Shown here piece by piece: positions 45,201-54,883 of a stretch of DNA of 64,000 bases (positions within the stretch are counted from its first letter, which is position 1; the number at the start of each line of letters is the position of its first letter). Source of the DNA: Blumeriella jaapii (taxonomy: Eukaryota; Ascomycota; Leotiomycetes; Helotiales; Drepanopezizaceae); contig VWND01000017.1 of the NCBI GenBank assembly GCA_009599575.1, positions 700,236-764,235 on the forward strand. Reading direction: 5' to 3'. The notes beneath the pieces were generated by a model, which saw only the letters and a program-made list of their open reading frames with translations, made no database searches and was not told the origin of the DNA. Made by a program: the position numbers and the translations under genes.

Positions 45201-47201
45201 ATGTCCATTCGTTCTCTTCCCGTTCTGCTGGCCATCGTTTGCACTCTCTTCCCTTTCCGGGGCGTTACGCAACCAACTTCTCCACTTGCATACCCCTCTT
45301 ACGATTACGGGGAATACCAGCCGGCATTTTCGAAACGTCAAGACACAGCCTTTACCATCGTCACTGGTGTACAGACAGACAGTGGACCCAATGGATCTGT
45401 GCCCTTGCGATTGGAGGTGAGGGAGCTAGAGAAAGATCCTGTGGCGTGGACGTTGTATATTTTGGGCTTGGACATGATGCAGCATACTCCGCAGGCGGAT
45501 AAGCTCTCTTGGTACCAGATAGCAGGTAAGAGTTCTCGTCGAGGTGACCAAGAACGCTCTTGACGAGTCTCTTGATAGGAATCCATGGACGACCCTTCGT
45601 TCCGTTTGACAACGTGCAAGCGAAGCCAGGTGATGACCAGAACGGATACTGCCATCATGTGTCAATTTTGTTTCCCACATGGCATCGGCCTTACCTTGCT
45701 CTCTTCGAGGTTAGCATCCGGACAACATGACACATCAGTTACTAAACATGTCATAGCAAGTACTTCACGAATATGTCCAGCGCATTGCAAACCAATACCC
45801 TGCAGGTTCAGTCCGAGATCAGTATGTGGCTGCGGCGGCGAACTTTCGAATACCTTATTGGGATTGGGCTGCTGTCCCTTCTGATGATAGTAGTATCTAT
45901 CCGCAAAGCGTTGGTGGATCAGCCTCAATTTCAGTGGATGGGCCAGCTGGCTTGCAGACAATCGCCAATCCGCTTTACAGCTACCGTTTTCAGCCCCTGG
46001 ACCCAGCACAACTTCCAAATCCTCCGGTAGGCAGGTGTATCTCTTGATCTGCACTTACCGACTAACGCTGGCATAGTTTGACAGATTCAACCAGACCTTG
46101 CGGTATCCAAGTGTCGATGAGATGCCGGTAATGTCCCAAAACAGCCTCGTCGCTCAGCAGCTAGACAACAGTGCAGCGTCGTTCCGTGATCGGCTCTACA
46201 TTCTGCTTACCATGTATCACGACTACACAACCTTCAGCAACGAAGCGTGGATTACTACCGACAACCCCGAGAATTACGACTCGCTCGAGAGTATCCACGA
46301 CCAAATCCACGGATTGACAGGCAGTGGGGGGCACATGACCTATATTAACTACTCGGCTTTCGATCCCCTATTCTGGCTTCATCACGCGATGGTCGATCGT
46401 ATCTTCGCAATGTGGCAGTCCATCAACCCCGACAGCTACGTCGTACCCGAACCTGCCATCTTCAATACCTTCACCACATCATTGGGTGATACGCAGGATG
46501 TCAATACGCCGTTGACGCCATTTCGCAAGGATGCAACAGGAGCATTTTGGACATCAGACACCGTTCGGACCACGGAGATCTTTGGATACGCGTACCCGGA
46601 GACTGCCAAATACACGAATGTCAATGTCCGAAACCAGGTCATTGCAGCCACCAACAAGCTCTACGGACCGTCAATCGACACCAAATCCAAGACTCCACGA
46701 AGCGAGTCAAGCAGCACTATTAATAGAGCCCAGAAATGGATCGCCAACATCCGAGTCAACAAGTACGCCCTTGGCGTGCCATTTTACATCCACATCTTCG
46801 TCGGCCCTTTCAACCTTAGTCCTTTCTCTTGGTCTTTCGACCCCAACCTTGTTGCCACGCATTATGTGTCCGTAAAACCCATTTCCTCCTCTCCAACGTC
46901 ACCTATAGACAGTAGTCCTAACCAACTCGTCACCGCTACTATACCACTCACCGTAAGGTTAGAGCAAGATATCAGAAATGGGTTGCTGCAGAGCCTATCG
47001 CCTGTGGACGTGACGCCGTATCTGGCTAGCAAGCTCGGTTACAGAGTCAGCCTGTTGAACGATACCGAGGTCTCCAACGCCGATATACCGAGTCTAAAAG
47101 TTTCCATCTTTGACTTGGGCTTGGAGAGGAGCGACAGCGAAGAGGAACTACCCAGGTGGGGGAGGATGCGGGGGCACTTGGATGTGAGTTTCGGGCTGTA
47201 G
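45201..47201 (+). CDS. Secreted tyrosinase (type-3 copper polyphenol oxidase)
   Basis: Oxidises monophenols and diphenols to quinones, feeding melanin formation or wall cross-linking. Exons 45201-45525, 45579-45709, 45757-46026 and 46077-47201, introns of 53, 47 and 50 nt, give 616 aa. A signal peptide is clear (MSIRSLPVLLAIVCTLFPFR then GVTQP). CuA ligands by family position: His111 (GIHGRP), His135 and His144 (CHHVSILFPTWHRPYLALFE), with Cys133 two residues before His135 as in tyrosinases with the Cys-His thioether bond. CuB: His316 and His320 (ESIHDQIHG) and the His pair 344-345 (FDPLFWLHHAMVDRIFAMW). The catalytic domain is followed by a long C-terminal region that in fungal tyrosinases is cleaved for activation; its length (about 200 aa) fits. 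No second melanin gene is adjacent. Confidence 0.94.
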
Positions 47202-48446
47202 AGTTCCAAGAACATATCGATTCGGCTGTGATGGGATTCAGGATATACACATGGCATTGGGATACAAAAGCCGTTCGCCTGCATTGGATCTAGAGGCATG
47301 GGTAGCCTGTTGTGTATTTAAACTTGGATAATGGAATCGTTGCCTTGGAGTATGAGACACCTCTAACTTCGCGGTTCAGTTCCCTTCCCTGAGATGCTAG
47401 TCCGTGGGTTGTGAAGCAAATCGAGACTGAAGTGCACAGTCGTTCCGAGTCAACAATCAGCACCTGCTTGTGGGACAAGGATCTCAACCCTCCGGCCGCC
47501 GGTAAACTTTCCGCGGCGGGAATAAGGCGAGCAGATTCGGTTTGAGATTCTTCTCGTAAGTACTGTACTGTGTACTGTATTACTGTACACAGTACTGTAC
47601 TGTAACTGTAGGTCCCAATCATGAACTCAAACTAGGGGTGACAGGCTGCAGGCACTGCCACCCAGCCTCCAAGACCTCCTTTATCATCCCTGCTACTAGA
47701 AAAAAGTCTGTAGCACTGGACCCGTTCCGCTGCATTTTTTTCTCGCCCGGCAATTGTCGGAAGGGATGAGGGTCTGGGGGACTTTTGGGATTCGTTCGCT
47801 TGTGAGGTGTTGATGTTTGTTTCGCGAAGCTAAGGCTTCTATCAACCATCTCTAACCTTTGATCGGGAGGTCTCCTAGAACCAGTATACATATTGTATTG
47901 AGTATCTTTCCAGTTAAAATCGGAGCCCTGTTGATTGATTACGGGTCAAACACATTGGTATTTGACTAATCCTTTTCAATCTGGTTTATTGCACAACGAT
48001 TTCGCTACTTTGGAAATCTCGCTTGTTCTCGCCGACCAAACTCTGTATATGCGCCCTCCTCGGATTTACACAGAGCAAAAACGGAGTATGGCCACACACC
48101 TCGAGCCGGGCCTTGTCAATTCGGCGAGATTAGGCTTGGCTATTTATCCCGAAAGCCTTGTACACTCGGTTTCCGGCTTGTGACTGGCCACTTTTGCTCG
48201 CCGTGACCTGTAAACATCAGACACTTGCAGATTCTTCTTAATTCCTTTTCAGTCTAGATAAGACTTGGGCAGAGAAAAGGAAGTGGCCAGCCGAGCATGG
48301 AGATGCTCCAGTATCTCATCTTGGCCATGGCCATGGCGGCGGCTGATCGGCATACATTACCATCACAGTCTCGGACTTTTTGGCAATTGGACATGCCCAC
48401 CGTGCTCGCTTTAGATCGAAGAAGGAGAATTTGACAATCGCACACT
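47202..48446. other. Intergenic region, 1.2 kb
   Basis: No supported gene. A GTACTGTACTGTG/ACAGTACTGTACTG group at 47560-47605 is another member of the GTAC-type repeats. Confidence 0.5.
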
Positions 48447-50080
48447 ATGGAGAAATCATCGCATACTGTCGAGAATGAGGTCCCGAGCAGGTCTTCTCCA
48501 TCTCCGCCGACGTCCATGGACGTTCCGCCAGCAAATTCAGAGCATCGGCCATGGTGGTATTCTGCCAAGGAGCCTGGATCTGCCTTCCAGATCATTATTG
48601 CGGCGGTCCTCGCCATCGCCATCGGAGTAACAGTTAGTTCCAGCGTCGATAGCGTTCCTGTATCGGCTCGCGTGATAGTGGGAATCCCTGGTACACTTTG
48701 GCTTCGTGCTCTTCGAGCCGTTGGTAAGAACCGAAGCGGACGATCTCGAAGACTCAGCAATCACTGATGATGCTAGTTCTGCCTCTGATTGTCTGTTCAA
48801 TTGTTCTTGCAATTCAGCAACTCAAGGAAATGTCCAAAAGCGGCGCTGCCATCGCCCGATGGACAATTGGATACTTCCTCACCACAACGTTCCTCGCAAT
48901 CATCCAAAGCGCTCTTCTTACTAGCCTGGGGTGGCGAAGATTGTTTGACGTCGTCGGCGAAGATCTGTTAGAAGAATCGCTTGGAGATAGGGGTACTGAG
49001 CTTGCCGAGACTGGTGATGAATTAGAGATACACGATGGTAAGTAACATCCGGTTCACCTGTCTCTAACCGGAGTGCGAGTGGAGCCCCGAATGCAACACT
49101 GCTGACAGATGCACATTTGAAAGTCATCCTCTCGTTGTTCGAATCTTTTGTTCCACAAAACGTCTTCTACGCTCTTACGAACGACGACCTCCTGGCGGTC
49201 ATTATGGCGGCTGTGGTCGTGGGCTACATGCTCAAACCTGGCTCCGGTATCGTTCGAGCAATTCGTGAGATTGAAGCAATCGTGATTGCGATTGTTACCT
49301 TTCTTATCAAACTTGCTCCGATTGGTGTTTTCTTTCTGATCATGCCGAATCTCTTCAGATTGGACATCGGAGACATCGGTTACAACCTGTCCATCCTAAT
49401 CGCAGGGGCGCTCTCCATGATGGCATGGCATATGTTTGTTGTCCTATCCGCAATATTCTTCTTCATAACCAAACAAAACCCCTGGGCGTTCTGGCTCAAG
49501 AACTCGAAAGCATGGATCACTGCATGGGGCACCGCCTCTTCTGCTGCCACTCTGCCTGTGACTCTCCAATGTTGTCTGGACCGAGGGCTGCCTAAAGCAA
49601 CTGTTCAGTTCGTCGTTCCTCTTGGGACTATGATCAATATGGATGGGTGAGTTATACGTTGAACCCGCAAAATGGGTGACTTTACTGACCTAAGCTGCCA
49701 ACAGGACAGCCATATACTTCCCTATTGTGGTGACGTTTATGGCGGCCACTCAGGGCCACAGCCTCTCGGTTGTAGACTACGTCGTTATATGTCTACTCTC
49801 GACAGTCGCCACTATTGGCGCAGCGCCCATCCCAAGCTCTTCGCTTGTCCTGACGGTCATGATCGCCAATAGCATCGATGTTCCGGTCACTGGAATGTAC
49901 GCTGTGATTGTGGCCTTTGATTGGTTTCTGGACCGTTTCCGGACAGTCGTCAACGTGAGCGGCGACTTCTTTGGCGCTGCAGTTGTTACAAAGCTTGCAG
50001 GCATCACTCACGACACGGAAGCTGAGGTGGGCGAGAGAGGCTGTGGTGAAGAACTACGCCAAAGTTCGAGTGTTGTTTGA
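48447..50080 (+). CDS. SLC1/DAACS-type dicarboxylate or amino-acid:cation symporter
   Basis: Multi-pass plasma-membrane transporter of the glutamate/aspartate/C4-dicarboxylate symporter fold. Exons 48447-48723, 48777-49037, 49109-49646 and 49705-50080, introns of 53, 71 and 58 nt, give 483 aa. Family blocks: ...WLRALRAVVLPLIVCSIV (TM2-3 region), FVPQNVFYALTNDDLLAVI, IVTFLIKLAPIGVFFLI, then the re-entrant loop AWGTASSAATLPVTLQCC, the substrate-site block VVPLGTMINMDGTAIYFPI (NMDGT motif restored exactly by the last splice) and C-terminal DRFRTVVNVSGDFFGAAVV. The Ser-rich hairpin and NMDGT identify SLC1 fold; which substrate is used cannot be told. A cytosolic N-terminal Ser/Pro tail and an acidic loop (about residues 150-175) are fungal-type extras. 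Filamentous fungi have few such transporters compared with bacteria. Confidence 0.93.
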
Positions 50081-51272
50081 GAGGCGCAGAGTCTAGTACA
50101 GCGATCCCTTGGCCTGAATTGCTGTTTTTTGTCCAATCGAACATCGAATCAAATTTTTAAAGCGTTGATTTATCTACCTTGTTCGAGTTTGAATAAGAGT
50201 ATTACAATATAGCCCCGTGTTATACTTCCGTACTTTAGCAATTCCGAGCTTGAAAGCAGGAAACACTCAGACCAAAAGTGTTGAATTACAAAGCTTGTCC
50301 AGACGGCACGCTCCCACGCTCTAATATTGGAACCTCAATTGCTTTTACCCTGTGAAATTTGCTACGCATTTTGGACATTTTCCAACCTTTTTTGACCAAA
50401 CGCGTACAGATTTTAAACAGCGTGCGCTAGTCGTCAAACTATCCTTTATATGACGATTTAATTAGTCGGGAGGCTGAGATCAGTCAAGTTGGGTCGCCAG
50501 GTTTATATAAAAAAAACGAGTTGTGACGGTTCACTTTTTTGCCACTTCTCGTGTCACTCCAGCAACTAGGTACAGTGGGTAAACACATGAATGTGCGCGT
50601 CAGTAAATAATAATGGGCTGCCTTCCCACATTTATCCTACGGGCACTCGGAGGTCGGCGATGTTTTCAAGTATTATTGTGGGAGCCGAAAAGAAGCTCGC
50701 CCACCGTTTACTTAAAATAAGTAACAATACCGGGACGCTAGAAACCTGCGATAACAAAACTACTAGTCTAGCTACCTATAAGTGCCGACGCACCAACCTA
50801 CTTGGGTTAGCTACGGAGCCAGTCCATTTTCAAATTGACATGTCGTTATTTTTCATAAAGCTGAAAGTATACCCTTTCCCTTAGAAATGGTTTGAGCTAT
50901 CTTTTCTGATCTTCAATATTATCTCCAGATCTTCAATACCATCCTTCTTCAATATTATCTACAAGCAGGCCGAGTACTTGACCAGATAGCTTTATCACCC
51001 ATATTCACTCTTATTCCCATTCCCTATTCCTCGGAACCTCGGCTAGGCCTCCTCTCTCACTTCGCTTACCTACTTGCTTGCAGATCTTGCACCTAAGCAG
51101 AGCAGATCTTGCTTATATGCAGAATAAATCTGTTTGCTCTCCGTCTTTATAAACTCTGCTTCGTTATATCCTCTGCCCTCAGTCTTTCTCCAATACTCGC
51201 CTTGACACGAAATCAGTCATATAGAAACAACGATCTTCATACTCCTACCGATACTGATAGGAACACGATAAA
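50081..51272. other. Intergenic region with LTR fragment
   Basis: AT content rises here. No gene is supported. Contains the 5' LTR fragment listed at 50522-50570. A duplicated word, AATATTATCTCCAGATCTTCAAT then AATATTATCTACAAGC, lies near 50915-50965. Confidence 0.5.
50522..50570 (+). mobile_element. 5' fragment of a Ty3/gypsy LTR
   Basis: Starts TGTGACGGTTCACTTTTTTG and continues to CCAGCAACTA, matching the first ~50 bp of the LTR at 52917, including the CTCGTGTCA insertion that the LTRs at 54624 and 60742 lack. Beyond that the match stops. It places LTR sequence on both sides of the sulfotransferase-HAD gene. Confidence 0.75.
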
Positions 51273-52781
51273 ATGGCCAAACTACAGTCACCTGCTTATA
51301 AGACCCAACTTCGGTTTCTCGTTGCGTGCCCTCGCAGTGGATCCACGCTTCTTATGAGGGTCTTTGCGGAATCTCCTGTCTGCGCGGTGACAAGTAGATT
51401 GATTCTGATGGGAAACAGTGGCGAGCAGAGTGGCTTCAGTCCAGACTACTCTATCTTGGAGACACCATGCAGCCACAGCGTCTACATCAAGGCAGCGGAG
51501 GCTGGTAAGCGATTACTCATCAACAGAGAAGAGCTTGGAAACAACAGCAGCAAAGGAGAATGTCTTTACGATATTTGTCCTAGCCCTTCAGCTTATGCCA
51601 TGATTCGCCCAGTGTTCATGGTTCGAGATCCTATTCAGGTCTTTGACAGCTGGAAAAATGTTGGGTGGATGGACGAGCAAAGTCTGGTACATTGTTATAC
51701 CAATTTGTTCCATATGCTTCGACAGGCTCCAGCTCACGCCATCTCGTGCCTGCTATACGAGCATCTTATTCAGCATCCCGAGAGAGAAATCAAACGCATC
51801 TGTGCCAGATGGGGAGTTCCATATTCGGGGGCTATGCTCGACTTCAAACCGTTCGGAACTTCTTTCCTCTTCGCTAGCGATCGCGAGAAGTCTATCTACC
51901 TCGAAGACAAACCATTGAATTTATTTCGAACCGTGGAGAGTAAGTCGTCTATCGAGTCCGATGTGCCATATCATGGGCTTCTATCCAACGCAGAGAAAGA
52001 CGACATCGAGAACAAGCTTGGTGGATTGTATCTCCACTGCTGGGGAAATGATATTCTGCGGCTGCGAACGATTCTTGCTGAGAAGGCCTGGATTGGCTTC
52101 GATTTGGACGACACTTTACACGAATTCCGCATAAGCTCCGGAGCTGCCACTAACAAGGTCCTCCAAAAGATTTCCGAAAGATTCAGCATTCCTATACCTG
52201 CGTTGAAAGAAGAATACTCTGCGATTCTCAAGGAGACGACCGCGAATGCATTCTCTGATGGGAAGACCTCTTTCGATTGCAGGCGGGAGAGATTCACCTT
52301 TGTTCTGTCTCAGCGCTCACTTCCAGTTGATAGCAACTTCATGGACGAGCTTTTGGAGATGTACGAAGCCACCCTGATGGGATCACTAGAGCTCAAATGT
52401 GGTGCCCTTGGTTTACTGTCAACCCTTAGAAACATGGGCAAAAAGATAGTGATCATGACGGAAGGACCGCAGGATGCGCAGGAAAGGACTGTCCAAGGAC
52501 TCGGTATCAGTCAATACATCGACTTCCTTGCGACCACAAACTTTTTCGGGGTCTCTAAAACTGGTGGTCTTTTTTCCAAAGTCTTGGACCATCTGGGTGT
52601 TCCTTCTGGAGATATTGCGTATATCGGAGATAATGAGGATCGAGACATAAAACCAGCGATGGCCGAGGGCATATTCTCGATCCATTTCGCCGAGACCAAG
52701 CATATCTCTCTGAACGCTTTTCCGGTACAGATCAATACCTTGAACAAGCTCAATCATATTCTCTTAAACACCGGGTCGTGA
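51273..52781 (+). CDS. Sulfotransferase-like / HAD hydrolase fusion protein
   Basis: Intronless frame of 502 aa with two recognisable halves. Residues about 12-260 resemble P-loop sulfotransferases: RFLVACPRSGSTLLMRVF carries the 5'-phosphosulfate loop (PRSGST, 20-25), and VRDPIQVFDSW (117-127) fits the 3'-phosphate site with Arg118 and Ser126. Residues about 272-490 are a HAD-superfamily hydrolase: motif I FDLDDT (Asp277, Asp279), motif II IMTEG (Thr396), a Lys near SKTGG (429), motif IV IGDNEDRD (Asp453 and following acids). All catalytic signatures of both domains look intact. Plausible roles are sulfation or sulfated-metabolite turnover coupled to dephosphorylation, but no substrate can be inferred. 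It lies between an LTR fragment and an LTR retrotransposon, yet shows none of the RIP damage that begins about 200 bp downstream. Confidence 0.85.
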   Translation: MAKLQSPAYKTQLRFLVACPRSGSTLLMRVFAESPVCAVTSRLILMGNSGEQSGFSPDYSILETPCSHSVYIKAAEAGKRLLINREELGNNSSKGECLYDICPSPSAYAMIRPVFMVRDPIQVFDSWKNVGWMDEQSLVHCYTNLFHMLRQAPAHAISCLLYEHLIQHPEREIKRICARWGVPYSGAMLDFKPFGTSFLFASDREKSIYLEDKPLNLFRTVESKSSIESDVPYHGLLSNAEKDDIENKLGGLYLHCWGNDILRLRTILAEKAWIGFDLDDTLHEFRISSGAATNKVLQKISERFSIPIPALKEEYSAILKETTANAFSDGKTSFDCRRERFTFVLSQRSLPVDSNFMDELLEMYEATLMGSLELKCGALGLLSTLRNMGKKIVIMTEGPQDAQERTVQGLGISQYIDFLATTNFFGVSKTGGLFSKVLDHLGVPSGDIAYIGDNEDRDIKPAMAEGIFSIHFAETKHISLNAFPVQINTLNKLNHILLNTGS

Positions 52782-52916
52782 GTAGGAAGGTAGCTCGTTA
52801 ATTGTATACTAGAGCTCATTAATAATAATGATGATAATAATGATATTGTTTAACGTTTAAAGGGGATAGTGAAACTGCGCAATCTCAAGCCTTCCGCAGG
52901 GTATTGGAAACGTGCT
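52782..52916. other. Junction between genic DNA and RIP-mutated repeats
   Basis: Short spacer with (AAT/ATG)n-like sequence (TAATAATAATGATGATAATAATG) before the first LTR. Base composition changes sharply to AT-rich soon after. Confidence 0.6.
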
Positions 52917-53184
52917 TGTGACGATTCACTCTTTTGCCACCTCTCGTGTCACCCCAGCAACTACGTGTAGCTGCAAGCTTCTTGGTCTTCTGATAGGTCT
53001 TTCTATCAACTGTGGAAACTATTTATGTATATAAGGCTTTTTCTTTTAGCAACCTTTGCCTTTTGCAATTATTAATTTTAAATAAATATTTTTGTTACAA
53101 AACTAAAGGCTCGTTTTTTATATTATATAAATACGGCGATTAATTAACTGATTTTCTAGCTTTCCGATTAATTAAATCGTTATA
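52917..53184 (+). mobile_element. 5' LTR of element A (Ty3/gypsy family)
   Basis: Begins TGTGACGATTCACTC and ends with CGTTATA, the RIP-altered form of CGTCACA seen in the best-preserved LTR. 268 bp, 8 bp longer than the LTRs of element B mainly because of a CTCGTGTCA insertion. Contains a GTATATAAGGC TATA-like box about 115 bp in. The first 120 bp are much less mutated than the rest. Confidence 0.85.
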
Positions 53185-54623
53185 TTATTAATAACTCTTT
53201 TTTTACGCTGGCGACGGCGTAAACTATTTTTTTTTTCGAATTTCTTACGAATTATATTAAAATGATCGACCGGTCGTAAAAAAGTTTATTTTCGCATTTT
53301 GCGAAAAATAGCTTTTGTTTAACGATTTTTTTTTTAGCAAAGCTTTTCAGCTTCTGCTATTATATTTCAACCTTTTTTTTTCAATCAGCGAAAAAGCAGC
53401 TTTTTCTAAAAGCTCTTTTTTTTAAAAAACAGTTTTTTTCTCGAGAAAAAAAAAACAAAAAAAAAGGCAGAGCGCCAACCATTTCGCTTGCCATTTTTTT
53501 TTATAGCTTAGCGCTAAAAGCGTTTAGTTAAAACTTTTGCAAAATCAATTGAAAAAAGCGTAAAAGCGTAAACGATAACTTTTGAAAATTATACGACTGC
53601 GACAAATCTTTTAATTAAAACGTTTAATAAAATTTATCGAACGTGCTTCTGCTAATCGCGAATCTGCTGTTTTTTTTTTTTCGCAACGTTTTATTTTAAT
53701 TAACAAACGCTGCAAATCAATTTCCACGCTTTTCGCGAACTTTTTTTAAATTTTCTTATAACGGCCAAAATCTTAGCGCGCTTTTTAAACGCTATAGTTT
53801 TTATTTATTTGCTAATTTTCGACTAGCTCGTATAAAACGCGTTTCGAATTTTAAGTTTAAGTTAAATAATAGTAAAAATTATAAAGCACGCTATTAAAAA
53901 ATTAAAGTTTTCGATAATTTCGAATTTTACTACGATTATTTCGCTAGCGATCGATTTCGCAAAAATTATATATTCGATCAAACCGAAAGCGTAGCAAAAA
54001 AGTTTTTTATTCCGCGTATTTTAAATCGTTCCGATTTTATTTTTTCCGAAGAATTAATAAAAAAAATCGCCGATTTCTTGGCCGACTTTTTAAACGTTTA
54101 AAAGGCCGAAAACGAGTTTAAAATGCTTATAATAAATACGCACGACGATTTTTAGCGATTTTACCTGCGATTTTTTATTTTCGCAGCGAATATTTAAATA
54201 CGGACTAACAAACAGCTTCGAAACGCTTTTCGCGATAAAATACTAAAACGTTTACGAGAAAAGCTGTATTTGAAATAAGCGCGTATAACGATTTTTAAAA
54301 ATTGATTTACCGCCGTCCGACAAAAAAAACAAAATTAATTGGCTAAACGAATTTTATACGCGAGCCGTTTTCAATCAAATTTATTATTTATTAAAATAAT
54401 AGATTTTTAACCAAAGCGTATTACGAGTTAAATCGTACGTACGAAAGTCGTCTAAATGTTTTATAAGCTTTTTTTTAGCCTTCTGCTGTTTTTTTTTTTT
54501 TACGCCAAAACGCTTTTTTTAGCGTTTTTTCTTTTCGATCGGACCAACGATAACGCTCGTTTTTTATTTCATATTAAAAAGTTTAAAAAAACCAATTTGC
54601 ACGATTTTTTACGGACCGATTTT
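52917..54623 (+). mobile_element. Element A, left part (LTR plus 5' internal region)
   Basis: Internal sequence after the LTR is nearly colinear with 54884-56325 of element B (shared words such as ATGATCGACCGGTCGTAAAA). All frames are broken. The copy stops at 54623 inside ACGGACCGATTTT, where element B is inserted, and resumes at 61002. Confidence 0.85.
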
Positions 54624-54883
54624 TGTAACGATTCACTCTTCTGCAAGCTCCCCAGCAACTACGTATAGCTGCAAGCTCCCTGGTCTCCTGGTGGGTCTTC
54701 CCATCAATTGTGGAGACTATTCATATATATAAGGCTTTTTTTTTTTAGCAACTTCTGCCTTTTGCAGTTATTAATTCTAAGTGAATATTTTTGTTACAGA
54801 ACCAAAAGCTCGTTTTTTATATTATATAAATACGGCGATTAATTAATTAATTTCCTAGCCTTTCGACTGATTAAATCGTTATA
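54624..54883 (+). mobile_element. 5' LTR of element B
   Basis: 260 bp, starts TGTAACGATTCACTC and ends CGTTATA. Contains the ATATATAAGGC box. Same length as the 3' LTR, differing mainly by C-to-T and G-to-A changes. Confidence 0.9.
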
